From contig NC_046683.1 of assembly GCF_009870125.1 (NCBI RefSeq), positions 37,463,869 through 37,527,868 on the forward strand: a DNA stretch of 64,000 nt. The letters run 5' to 3'. Below, piece by piece: positions 50,295 through 60,573 of this stretch; position 1 is the first letter of the stretch; every line of letters begins with the position of its first letter. The stretch is from Drosophila pseudoobscura. Its lineage: Eukaryota; Arthropoda; Insecta; Diptera; Drosophilidae. Below the pieces are notes generated by a model that was not told the DNA's origin, did no database searches, and was given only the letters and a program-made list of their open reading frames with translations. A program made the position numbers and the translations under genes.

Positions 50295-51491
50295 TTTAGC
50301 GCATTGGCCAATGTACGCTTGAGTTCTTATTATGGACCTTTATTAATTATTATTTAAACTTCATTCATTCGAAGTCAGATATCAAGATGCCAGGCCGCTT
50401 GGCAGAGTCGCCGGTGTTGCCACATCAGCGAACGACTCTAAGATCAGTGTTGCTGAGGGGCTGCGATCCGGGCTGCCACAGTACTCCCCCTAGAAAAGTT
50501 ACAAATATTCAGTTTTGTCTTTTCTCCTTGGGCTTTTTGGGGATGTTGTGTTGTAGCTTATCAACCTTCTGTGAAAGACGGTGCAAAGCAGCAGCAACGT
50601 CTTTCAAATTCGGACTTTTGCTACTTACCGCATCGACGGTCTGCTGAATATGGTCAGCGGAATTGGGTTGAGTCGACATAACACACATGAAGTCGATGGC
50701 ATTATTTTCGATCATCTTGTTGACAATCTTTGCCAGCTTGTCCAGATCATTCTCCTCCCAAACCGAAATGAGCGGACGAATCGACGAAGGCAACTCGGTG
50801 AGGTCGCATCCACTAGCGGGTGACAAGCGACGCAAGTGAAGCAAGATTTCAGATGGCTTCCCAGTCATGTCTCCACCCCGGAGCAGCCGTCTCATTTTTG
50901 AATCCTCTGACTCGCCGAAAGTTTCGAGCAGCCGACGCCTCATTGCGTCGTACTTGTTGACAGGCGGTGGGCGAGTAAGGAGATCTTCAATTGCACGAAC
51001 GGCCAGTCTCCCTCCAGTTGTATTGACACCAGGTCAAATTTGTGATCGTCGCGCACCACATTGTTCAAGTTAAGAAGACGCTCCAGTTGCGCGAACCAAA
51101 GCTGCGGATTGAATTTATTGAATTTTGGAATGATGATCTGAGCTAAATGTTGAGAGTTTGAAGCTGTTAGCTGTGCGGCTGCTACTTAAAGCATATGCAG
51201 TTTCTCTCTTAACTCATTTAGTGTGGCCTCCGTGTTCGCCATGTTTGTTGCTGTTCTTGCATTTGCGGTTGTTTTTTAACGTGGGGGTCACCACTTTAGC
51301 GCATTGGCCAATGTACGCTTGAGTTCTTATTGTGGATCTTTATTAATTATTATTTAAACTACATTCATTGTGCTTAGCGTCGAAGTCAGATATCAAGATG
51401 CCAGACCGCTTGGCAGAGTCGCCGGTGCTGCCACACCAGCGAACGACTCTAAGATCAGTGTTGCTGAGGGGCTGCGATCCGGCCTGCCACA
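50295..51491 (-). mobile_element. Small gypsy-type LTR element with gag only
   Basis: LTRs lie at 50295-50480 (186 bp) and 51295-51491 (197 bp), differing by one 11-base indel (GTGCTTAGCG region) and few substitutions. On the minus strand the element starts TGTGGCAGGCCGG at 51491, has a primer site TGGTGACCCCCAC at 51293-51281, a gag remnant, and a polypurine tract AGGGGGAGTAC beside the other LTR. Everything after the capsid region is missing. No clear target duplication was found. The gag pattern resembles mag-type gypsy elements. Confidence 0.7.
50509..51242 (-). pseudogene. gag remnant of the small gypsy-type element
   Basis: It starts MANTEATLNELREKL at 51242 on the minus strand; a stop follows after HML, then AQIIIPKFNKFNPQLWFAQL, a typical start of a mag-type capsid domain. 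A later frame (50943 down) reads RRRLLETFGESEDSKMRRLL and LPSSIRPLISVWEENDLDKL, the capsid C-terminal region. The end (PKKPKEKRQN) abuts the polypurine tract, so nucleocapsid and pol are gone. Confidence 0.65.
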
Positions 51492-51613
51492 CCTATCACC
51501 TATCGGTGATAATGTAAACTAACTTCGATCTCAATCCTCTTTCTCACCCATGTAAAATCCTCTAAAATCGACCCTTCGCTCATTTATATTCTCTCTCCTC
51601 CCTCTTACTTTCT

Positions 51614-53640
51614 GTTGAGGAACGTATAACAAGTCCATCGCTAAGCGAAGAACCATCGGCAAAAGAGAACAAGAAGAGAATGGAAGAGACGAAAATTTGT
51701 ATACACACATATTCTTACCGACGCTGCGACGGCATTTTTCAGTACCAAATAGACATCGAACTGGACAAGAACAAAATAAATACAGTCCACTAGAATCAAA
51801 TCCGTCGAGCATATTATTTGCGAACATTCTTTGGTCCTTCGAGCCGGATTCTTGAACAGTTTTGTGTGCTTTGGTGTTAATTGAAAATTGTTTACAATGG
51901 AACAATTAAAGGCATTGGTAAAAGCCCGTGGCAGACTCAAGGGCAATTATCACACGCGCATTGGCTTGGGCTGAACGGGAGGAACCAACTACAACGGCGC
52001 AGGTCACCTCACGGATGGAACTGCTCCAATCGGCTTGGAAAGAGTTCTCACAACTTGGAGATTCCATTGCCCTTCTCGAACACGTGGGGGATGGCAGCAA
52101 AGAGCTTCATCTAAACAACGACGCAGTACTCAGCCTGCTAAAACAGCAACAATAGCTATTTGAACGCGTGCTGCTGGAGAGAGCGAGAGCGTCGAGTTTA
52201 GAGGCGCGGTAAATTCAAATTCTGCAGTTGGTGCGGTCACACCAATACAGAGCGAACTGCCAAAAATTCAAATCAAACGGTTCGCTGGCAGCTACACAGA
52301 GTGGCCAGCATTTGACGAACACACAGAAGTTTCATCATTTGAAAACACTACTCATCGATGAGGCTGCCAATTTGGTACGACATTTGGCGATCACGGACAC
52401 TGCTTACAACACTGCATGGGAGCGTCTCAAGGAAAGGTACAATCGGCCGAGGCATATCGTAAACTCGTTTTTGGAACAATTTATGAGGTTGCCCACAACT
52501 ACTAAAATTGATGCGGCGATTTTCCGTAAATCAAACGGGACGCGACTGTTGGATTATATATCTAGCACTGGAAAAACTTGATGCCGACACGAGGCGCAGG
52601 TGGATTGAACGCAGTTTGAATAAAGACTCACCCACTCTCGACGACTTCTTCAAGTTCTTGGATGCTCGTTGCGAGGAATTGGAACAAAGCAAAGGGGAGC
52701 CTTCGTCTGAAGGGAAAACAGTAACTCACGGGGACAAATCAAAAAGAATCACACACTCGATGGTGGCAGTTGAAGGCAGCAACTGCACCAAATGCCATTC
52801 GACAGAACACATTCTGTATGGCTGTCCACAATTTTTGGAAATGACAGGTTTGCAAAGGCGCTCTTTTCTAAAAGATACAAATCTATGCTATAACTGTATG
52901 AAGCCTGGTCATTTGAGCAACAAGTGTAAATCAAAATACACATGTAAACAATGCAAAGGTCATCACCATTCACTACTCCATTTACCAGATACTACATCGG
53001 GTATTATCGGGACCTTTGCGCAAACAAAAGGGGATAATCAGAGCAATTCAAACGCGCATTATAACACTTCGGTGACTTCAAGTCACATTGCCCAAGCAGA
53101 GGGCTCACCATCGATTGTATGTGCGCAAGGCACTGCACAATCTGCACCACGGCCATGGTTTATGTTAAAAACGCAAATGGGGACTACATAACATGTCGCC
53201 TCTTATTGGATACTGGCTCAGAACTCTCGTATATATCGGAACGTTGCATTCACGCTCTTGGATTGGCACGTTCACAATCACGTATCCTTGTTTCGGGAAT
53301 ATCTTCAGTAAAAGCCGACACCACAAGGGGATCCAGCACACTTCACATCAAGTCCCGAATTTCTGAGGATTATTTGACTGTAAACGCCCATGTACTTCGC
53401 AGAATCACTTCATCAATGGGAATCAAAACATTGATGCATCGGCACTCGATGTGTTTAGTGATCTTCAATTGGCTGACACACACTTCTGCACAAACGCACC
53501 AATTGACATACTATTGGGTAGCGAACACGTATGGTCTACATTTACAGGAAGGAAGATGTATGACAGCAAGGGCAATCTTATCGCCATTTCATCAATTTTT
53601 GAATGGGTTATTACGGCACTCATGACACCCCAAGCAAGCA
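51614..53640 (+). mobile_element. BEL/Pao element 3, 5' part, truncated at R1
   Basis: A probable LTR end (GCGAACA, about 51828) is followed by TGGTCCTTCGAGCCGGAT, a primer-site-like sequence, and a gag start at 51897. Gag, knuckles and protease follow until 53640, where the sequence switches to R1 ORF2. The LTR start is uncertain; TGTTGAGGAACG at about 51614 is a candidate. Different from BEL elements 1 and 2 in its LTR, primer site and gag. Confidence 0.65.
51897..53640 (+). pseudogene. BEL element 3 gag-protease, multiple frameshifts
   Basis: It starts MEQLKALVKARGRLKGNY at 51897, with a shift soon after (ITRALAWAEREEPTTT). A shift separates KIQIKRFAGSYTEWPAFDE (about 52264) from FHHLKTLLIDEAANLVRHL (52332). 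Another near 52530 precedes LDADTRRRWIERSLNK. Three Cys/His knuckles follow: CTKCHSTEHILYGC, CYNCMKPGHLSNKC and CKQCKGHHH (52783-52975). The protease has LLLDTGSELSYISE at about 53200. The gene ends at the R1 junction. Confidence 0.75.
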
Positions 53641-54347
53641 ATGCAATTTCACTACCTCTATGCAGACTTGCGAGACCTCGATAGACTTGGAGTGCAGCAC
53701 ACGGATGGCGAATGGACCTTCTCCGAAGTGACGGCTACTCAGGAGAGAATGCGGATGCTCGACAGGTTCGTCGGACTGACGTTCTCCAGGCGACAGCAAC
53801 AGCTGAACGTGCTAGCGGTGCACGGGCTGGGTGGATTCCCTATCCAGGCCGGTCGGGGCTAAAAGGGAGGATCGAGCTGAGTGCTTAAGATCGGTACCAC
53901 GGGTTGTGCAGTTCCAAGGCTGCACATTGAGGTCGGCCCCCTAGTGGGAGTATCGTGGTGGCTGTGGTTGATACCCAAACGTTACGCGGGGAGAGCCGCT
54001 AGGCTCCTCGTGGAGTTGCGCTCTCAACCGGGTGTCGAGACCCATAGATCGGAAGACGTGTTAGATACACCTCGCCCCTCACCAAGGGGGATGGTATGCC
54101 CGACCAGGATACTTTCAATTGGTACCAGAAGAGTCGCTATGTACATAGCTATAGCTTCTTTTTAGGGGCGCTAACTGGCGCATTGTACCAGGTTCCTGCG
54201 TAAGTAGCGGTGGTGCGTGATGGCGTGATATATGTATATATATCACACTAATCGAGGCTAAGCTGCAAATAAACATTAGACGCCGTGGTGGAAATCCCTC
54301 CCTGAGGAACCACCACGTAAAATAAAGCTGAGAGATCAGATTCATTC
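53641..54347 (+). mobile_element. R1 copy E: end of ORF2 and 3'UTR
   Basis: ORF2 C-terminal codons (LYADLRDLDRLGVQHTDGE ... FPIQAGRG, stop at 53862) are followed by the R1 3'UTR, ending AAATAAAGCTGAGAGATCAG and then the 28S target. It differs by scattered substitutions from F and G (for example HTDGEWTFSE versus YTDGDWTFSD), so it is an older or separate copy. Upstream it is joined to truncated BEL element 3. Confidence 0.85.
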
Positions 54348-54361
54348 TGTCCCTATCTACT
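54348..54361 (+). other. Relic of the 28S rDNA R1 target between copies E and F
   Basis: TGTCCCTATCTACT is exactly the 14-base 28S sequence that R1 elements duplicate on insertion. It lies between the 3' end of one copy and the 5' region of the next (CAAAAGCAGACGTGG). Confidence 0.85.
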
Positions 54362-54745
54362 CAAAAGCAGACGTGGTTTTCAAGCGTTCCGCTGTGCCGT
54401 CTTTTCAGTGTAGAAAGAAGTCATTTTTCCGAGTGGAAAGTGAACATAAATTTGCCGCGAGATTACGCGCAGTTATCAAGTGAAATTGCGAGTCGATTTG
54501 GTGCCAATTTGGTGGAGTTATTGGCAAATTAGTTTTTTGCTAAAATAACTCAAGAAACAGCCCTGTGCGGACATTAGTTCGACAACAGGTGCAGATAGCT
54601 CGACAACAAGTGCGCTTTGTTGGACGACAAGTTCGCGTTTGCAGCTTCGGTTCGAAGCTTTGCCTCAAGGTTGGAGCTTGTGGTTCGCGTCTCCACTAGT
54701 GCCGTTTAGTGTAGAGTTACGCCGATAGAGGGAGCCACATAGACA

Positions 54746-56097
54746 ATGGAAGTAGACACGGAGGCCGACGCCAGCGACACTAGCCTGGCTAGTGTAGGGG
54801 CGAGCTCGTCTCCGAGCGTTCCCACCCGCAGGCGGGGTCGGCCGAAGTCCTCAGCCGCCAAAAAGGGAGCCAAGAAGATCGGGCTTGGGATTGGGCTAAC
54901 CGGAGAGCGGCCGATCCCAGCCAAGAGATCGCCGCCAACATCGCTCCCCTTGGAGGAGACTCCATGCACCTCTGCCGCTGCCGCTGCCACCACCGCTGCC
55001 CGTACCTCTGCCGCCGCTGCCACCATCGCTGCCACCACCGCTGCCGCTGCCACATGTCCGGCAACTGGCATTGTCGCGGCAGGCTGCTCGGCCATCATCG
55101 CGGAAATGTCTGCGATAAGGATGGCGGTGAACCAGGCTGTGCTGAAGGGGCTGATTCCGCCATAGGCTTCCATGGAAATCCTCGTCGCTACCAACCGGTA
55201 CGACGAGTTGGTCATGGCCCTGGCTGGAGAAAAGTTGCGCCTGGAGGAGAGGGCAAGGATGCCGCCTCCACCGAGACCCGCTGCTGCCCACACGGGCACC
55301 ACTGACGTCACAACCGCTGCGTATGCGACAGCCTTCCCAGGCCTGCCCGCACCGAGCGCCGTCGCTGCACCGATCCCAAAGCCTAGGGATACCTGGTCTG
55401 CTCAAATAAAGAGCAAGAACCCGGAGGAGACCAGCAAGGAGCTTGTGGAGCGAGTAAAGAAGACCGTGGTGCCGACTCTTGGAGTCCGCGTCCACGAGGT
55501 TCGCGAACTGAAGAGCGGATGAGCGATTATTCGCACCCCTTCAGTGAGCGAACTGAGTAAGGGAGTGGCCAGCAGCAAGTTCACCGAAGCAGGATTGGAG
55601 GTCAAGAAGAGGCCGGAGACCAAGCCTCAGGTCGTGGTGTATGACGTGGACACGTCCATAACACCTGAAGAGTTCATGGAGGAGCTCTTCACAAAGAACC
55701 TGGAGGAGACCATGACTGCCGCGGAGTTTAAAAAGTCGGTTCACCTAGGCAGTAAACCCTGGTCGGTCACCGACGGCGCCACGAGGTCGACGCAGAGGCA
55801 CAGGAGGCGTTGCACGAATGCGTATACATTAAGTGGTTTAGATGCCGCTGCCGCTCCTTGGTCAGAACATACGCCTGCCACAGATGTGCAGGCTTCGACC
55901 ACAAGGTGTCGCAATGTCGCCTGATGGAGAACGTGTGCCACCGGTGTGGACAGAACGGCCACAACGTTGCACGGTGTCCCAACCCCGTGGACTGCCGCAA
56001 CTGCCGCTTCAAGGGGTACCCTGCAGCACATTCCATGCTGTCAGCGGCGTGCCCGATCTACGGAGCGGTACTGGCGAGGGTGCAAGCTAGACATTAA
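54746..56097 (+). pseudogene. R1 copy F ORF1, three defects
   Basis: It starts MEVDTEADASDTS. The TAG at 55163-55165 after LIPP is shared with copies A and B. A TGA at 55520-55522 replaces the Gly in SGGAII. A deletion at about 55783 removes the INVTLE coding bases and shifts the frame. The C-terminal knuckles CHRCAGFDHKVSQC and CHRCGQNGHNVARC are intact (55876-55980), as is the third. The stop overlaps the ORF2 start as TAATG. Confidence 0.85.
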
Positions 56098-58314
56098 TGT
56101 TTAGCTTCATCCAAGCTAATGGTGGCCGTGGCCGAGCGGCTGTGATGGAACTCGGAGCCATCATGCGCAGCTCTGGCCGTCAGTTCGCACTGGTCCAGGA
56201 GCCGTACGTCGATGGAGCAGGGCGGATTACCGGCCTTCCTTCTGGAATGCGAGTTTTCAGGGACCGCCGAGGAAAAGCTGCTATCATCGTCGACGAACCG
56301 GACGCCATCTGCATGCCAATGGAGACCCTTACCACGGATTTTGGAGTATGCGTCAGAGTTACGGGAAGATTCGGCTCAATCTTCCTATGCTCCGTGTACT
56401 GCCAATTCGACACCGACTTGGCGCCGTACCTCAGGTACTTAGATGCAGTGCTGCTGCTGGGCAGCCGCACTCCTGTCATCTTTGGGCTCGACGCGAACGC
56501 AGTATCCCCAGCGTGGTTTAGCAAGCTCTCCGAACACAATCGGGGGCAAGCTAACTATGCACGGGGTGAGCTGCTGTCTGAGTGGATAACCGAGATGAGA
56601 GCCGGCGTGCTCAATGAAGCCAGTCGGGTGTTTACATTCGATAACCGTAGAGGCCAAAGCGATATCGATGTGACAATCGTCAACCAAGCTGCGACTATGT
56701 GGGCCACATACGATTGGGAAGTGAAGGAATGGGACACCAGCGATCACAACATGATCCATGTTGTGGTGACGACTGACCCGAACGACACAGTTGAGCCCAT
56801 TGCTCCTGTGCCGTCATGGAAGCTTTCCAATGCGCGCTGGCGATTGTTCGAGGAGGAAGTGGTAAGGGAGATTGCCGAATTACCGGAAGACATCGCCGAA
56901 TCGCCGTTGGACAACCAAGTGTCTGCACTGCGCTCTGTAGTGCACAGTGTGTGCGACAGAGTGCTGGGACGCAGCGCACCGAGAGCCGCGAGAAAAGTAG
57001 TTTGGTGGACTGCCGAACTACACTCCAAACGCCGAGAGGTCAGGAGACTGAGGCGAAGGCTCCAGGACGCTCGTCGGCATGAGACCGACGCAGCAGAGGA
57101 ACTTGTGCTCGCGTTGAGGATCTCCTCAGCGCAGTACAAGAAGCTCATCCTGAGATCGAAGGAAGACAACTGGCGACGCTTCGTGGGAGAGAACAGAGAT
57201 GATCCATGGGGGCGTAAATCCACGTCTACAGGATTTGCCGAGGCCGCAAAAAGAGCACGGAGATTGGATGCCTTCGAACGGATGGTAGGCTGGTCGCAAC
57301 ATGGCGCGACTGTGCGGGTGTGCTCCTTCGCAACTTCTTTCCTGTTGCGGAGACGAATGCACACATTGCCATCCCGATCGAGGCTCCACCGGCCCTCGAA
57401 GCTTTCGAGGTTGATGCATGCGTCGCCAGGTCGCCGGCATGGACGGCATCACAGGTGCCATTTGCAAGGCATTGTGGCGTGCCATCCCTCAGCACATGAC
57501 AGCGATGTATTCCCGCTGCCTGGAGACAGGGTATTTCCCAACGGAATGGAAGCATCCCTGTGCACTATTTGGTGCCTCGGTTTGGTCTGTCGTGACGACG
57601 ACGCAAGTGGTTGCCAGGAGGCATCTGCTTGCGTGCCAAAGGATCGTCCTGATTGGATGCCTACCGGTATGCCGAACAGTGTCCACCATAGCGCTGCAAG
57701 TACTAGCTGGAGCCCCCCCGTTTGATCTGGTTGCCAGACGCCTGGCAATCAGCTTCAAACTAAAGCGTGACTACCCGCTGGAGGAGAGCGATTGGCTGTA
57801 CGGCGAAGATTTGGCAAATCTTAGCTGGAAGCAGAAGATGGCGCGACTAGACGAAGACCTGTTGTGCGAGTGGCAACGCAGATGGGATGATGGTGATTTC
57901 CCAGGACGGGTGACGCACCGCTTCATCCCGAACGCAGGCTTCGTCTACAGCGAACGAAGGTTTGGCTTCACGCTGCGCGCTGGGTTCCTGCTGACGGGCC
58001 ACGGATCGCTCAATGCATTTCTGCATGGAAGAAGCCTTAGCGACACGCCAGCATGTCTATGCGGCGCAGAACGCGAGGATTGGCAGCACTTCCTATGTGC
58101 TTGTCCCCTCTATACAGACTTGCGAAACCTCGATGGACTTGGAGTGCAGTACACGGATGGCGACTGGACCTTCTCCGATGTGACGGCTTCTCAGGAGAGA
58201 ATGCGGACTCTCGACAGGTTCGCCGGACTGGCGTTCTCCAGGCGACAGCAGCTGCTGAATGCGCAAGCGGCGCACGGGCTAGGTGGATTCCCTATCCAGG
58301 CCGGTCGGGGCTAA
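56097..58314 (+). pseudogene. R1 copy F ORF2: endonuclease, deleted RT, C-terminal domain
   Basis: The endonuclease is complete: catalytic Glu in VQEPYVDG (about 56195), Asp/Asn in FGLDANAVS (56483), SDIDVTI (56658) and His in TSDHNMI (56738). A linker (WWTAELHSKRREVRRLRRRL) follows. Frameshifts near 57330 and 57415 precede the RT start GMDGITGAICKALWRAIPQH. RT then ends at about 57570, and sequence resumes beyond the catalytic core (RRHLLACQRIVLIGC), so the YADD-containing palm is missing. A C-terminal knuckle, CLCGAEREDWQHFLCAC, and the end FPIQAGRG are intact. The endonuclease may be expressible; reverse transcription is not. Confidence 0.88.
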
Positions 58315-58788
58315 AAGGGAGGATCGAGCTGAGTACTTAAGATCGGTACCACGGGTTGTGCAGTTCCAAGGCTGCACATTGAGGTCGGCCCCCTAGTGGG
58401 AGTATCGTGGTGGCTGTGGTTGATACCCAAACGTTACGCGGGGAGAGCCGCTAGGCTCCTCGTGGAGTTGCGCTCTCAACCGGGTGTCGAGACCCATAGA
58501 TCGGAAGACGTGTTAGATACACCTCGCCCCTCACCAAGGGGGATTGTATGCCCGACCAGGATACTTTCAATTGGTACCAGAAGAGTCGCTATGTACATAG
58601 CTATAGCTTCTTTTTAGGGGCGCTAACTGGCGTATTGTACCAGGTTCCTGCGTAAGTAGCGGTGGTGCGTGATGGCGTGATATATGTATATATATCACAC
58701 TAATCGAGGCTAAGCTGCAAATAAACATTAGACGCCGTGGTGGAAATCCCTCCCTGAGGAACCACCACGTAAAATAAAGCTGAGAGAT
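58315..58788 (+). other. R1 copy F 3'UTR
   Basis: 474 bases shared with copies E and G, containing a TATATGTATATATATC tract and AATAAA at about 58719 and 58772. A 73-codon open frame crosses it but shows no sign of being translated. Confidence 0.8.
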
Positions 58789-59172
58789 TTTTCAAGCGGT
58801 CCGCTATACCGTCGTTCGAATAAAGTAAAAAGTGATTTTTCCAAGTGGAAAATACATCAAAATTGCCGCGAGATCACGCGCTTTTCTTGAGTGTAATCGG
58901 GTGTTAATTTGGTGAAATAACAAAGCAGATATTTGCAAATTAATATTTGCAGAGTAAACGCTAAAAACAACCACGTGCGGAACCCTAGTTCGTAAACAAG
59001 TGCGAATAGTTCGACAACAAGTCGGAATAGTTCGACAGCACGTTCGAGTTCGAAGCTTTGGCTCGAGTTCGAAGCGTTCGGTTCGTGTCTCCGCTGAGAC
59101 GTTGGTTCGAGTCTCCACTAAGTGCCGATTAGTTGAGTCACGCCAATAGAGGTAGTCACAACCCGCCGGGCT

Positions 59173-60573
59173 ATGGAAATAGAGACGGAGGCCGACGCCA
59201 GCGACACTAGCGTGGCTAGTGTAGGGGCGAGCTCATCGTCGAGCGTTCCCGCCCGCAGGCGGGGTCGGCCGAAGTCCTCAGCCGCCAAACAGGGAGCCAA
59301 AAAGTTTGGGCTTGGGATTGGGCTAGCTGGAGAGCGGCCGATCCCAGCCGAGAGATCGCCGCCAACGTCGCTCCCCTTTGAGCAGGCTCCATCCACCTCT
59401 GCCGCTGCCGCTGCCACCACCGCTGCCAGTACTTCTGCCGCCGCTGCCACCACCGCTGCCGCCACCGCTGCCACCACCGCTGCCACCACCGCTGCCACCA
59501 CCGCTGCCACATGCCCGGCAACTGCCATTGTCGCGGCAGGTTACTCGGCCATCATCGCAGAAATGTCTGCAATAAGGATGGCGGTGAGCGAGGCTGTCCT
59601 TAAGGGGCTGATGCCGCCCGAGGCCTCAATGGAAATCCTCGTCGCGACCAACCGGTACGACGAGTTGGTCATGGCCCTGGCTGGGGAAAAGGTGCGCCTG
59701 GAGGAGAGGGCAAGGATGCCGCCTCCACCGAGACCCGCTGCTGCTGCCCACACGGGTACCACTGCCGTCACAACCGCTGCGTATGCGACAGCCTTCCCAG
59801 GCCTGCCCGCACCGAGCGCCGTCGCTGCACCGATCCCAAAGCCTAGGGATACCTGGTCTGCTCTAATAAAGAGCAAAAACCCGGAGGAGACCAGCAAGGA
59901 GCTAGTGGAGCGTGTTAAGAAGACCGTGGTGCCGACTCTTGGAGTCCGCGTCCACGAGGTTCGCGAGCTGAAGAGCGGAGGAGCGATTATTCCCACCCCT
60001 TCAGTGAGCGAACTGAGGAAGGTAGTGGCCAGCAGCAGGTTTACCGAAGCAGGATTGGAGGTGAAGAAGAGGCCGGAGACCAAGCCTCAGGTCGTGGTGT
60101 ATGACGTGGACACGTCCATAACACCGGAAGAGTTCATGGAGGAGCTCTTCACAAAGAACCTGGAGGAGACCATGACTGCCGCGGAATTCAAAAAGTCGGT
60201 TCACCTGGGCAGTAAACCCTGGTCGGTCACCGACGGCGCCACGATCAACGTGACGCTAGAGGTCGACGCAAAGGCACAGGAGGCGTTGCGCGAATGCGTA
60301 TACATTAAGTGGTTTAGATGCCGCTGCCGCTCCTTGGTCAGAACATACGCCTGCCACAGATGTGCAGGCTTCGACCACAAGGTGTCGCAATGTCGCCTAA
60401 AGGAGAACGTGTGCCACCGGTGTGGACAGAACGGCCACAACGTTGCACGGTGTCCCAACCCCGTGGACTGCCGCAACTGCCGCTTCAAGGGGTACCCTGC
60501 AGCACATTCCATGCTGTCAGCGGCGTGCCCGATCTACGGAGCGGTACTGGCGAGGGTGCAAGCTAGACATTAA
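59173..60573 (+). CDS. R1 copy G ORF1 gag-like protein, intact (466 aa)
   Basis: R1 ORF1 binds the element RNA and forms the ribonucleoprotein. The N-terminus is acidic (MEIETEADASDTS), followed by a basic RRRGRPKSSAAK patch (AT-hook-like GRP). An Ala/Thr tract (TAATTAATT units, expanded relative to copy C) occupies residues about 76-115. Then come MEILVATNRYDELV, a central RNA-binding-type region and three C-terminal knuckles: CHRCAGFDHKVSQC, CHRCGQNGHNVARC and CRNCRFKGYP...C. It ends LARVQARH and its stop overlaps the ORF2 start (TAATG). It is the only full-length undamaged ORF1 in the window. Confidence 0.92.
   Translation: MEIETEADASDTSVASVGASSSSSVPARRRGRPKSSAAKQGAKKFGLGIGLAGERPIPAERSPPTSLPFEQAPSTSAAAAATTAASTSAAAATTAAATAATTAATTAATTAATCPATAIVAAGYSAIIAEMSAIRMAVSEAVLKGLMPPEASMEILVATNRYDELVMALAGEKVRLEERARMPPPPRPAAAAHTGTTAVTTAAYATAFPGLPAPSAVAAPIPKPRDTWSALIKSKNPEETSKELVERVKKTVVPTLGVRVHEVRELKSGGAIIPTPSVSELRKVVASSRFTEAGLEVKKRPETKPQVVVYDVDTSITPEEFMEELFTKNLEETMTAAEFKKSVHLGSKPWSVTDGATINVTLEVDAKAQEALRECVYIKWFRCRCRSLVRTYACHRCAGFDHKVSQCRLKENVCHRCGQNGHNVARCPNPVDCRNCRFKGYPAAHSMLSAACPIYGAVLARVQARH

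Larger units (their letters stand above)
54362..58788 (+). mobile_element. R1 copy F, RT-deleted
   Basis: 5'UTR 54362-54745, ORF1 54746-56097, ORF2 56097-58314, 3'UTR 58315-58788 ending AAAATAAAGCTGAGAGAT. Its 5'UTR is clearly diverged from those of C, G and H (GCGTTCCGCTGTGCC versus GCGGTCCGCTATACC), while ORF2 and the 3'UTR are nearly identical to those of G. It is therefore a mosaic, or the copies exchange sequence. Confidence 0.88.

Noticed and set aside
58396..58617. A 73-codon frame in the R1 3'UTR, present in copies E, F and G.
   Set aside because: Copies are nearly identical, so shared openness is uninformative. No domain, and it lies after the ORF2 stop.
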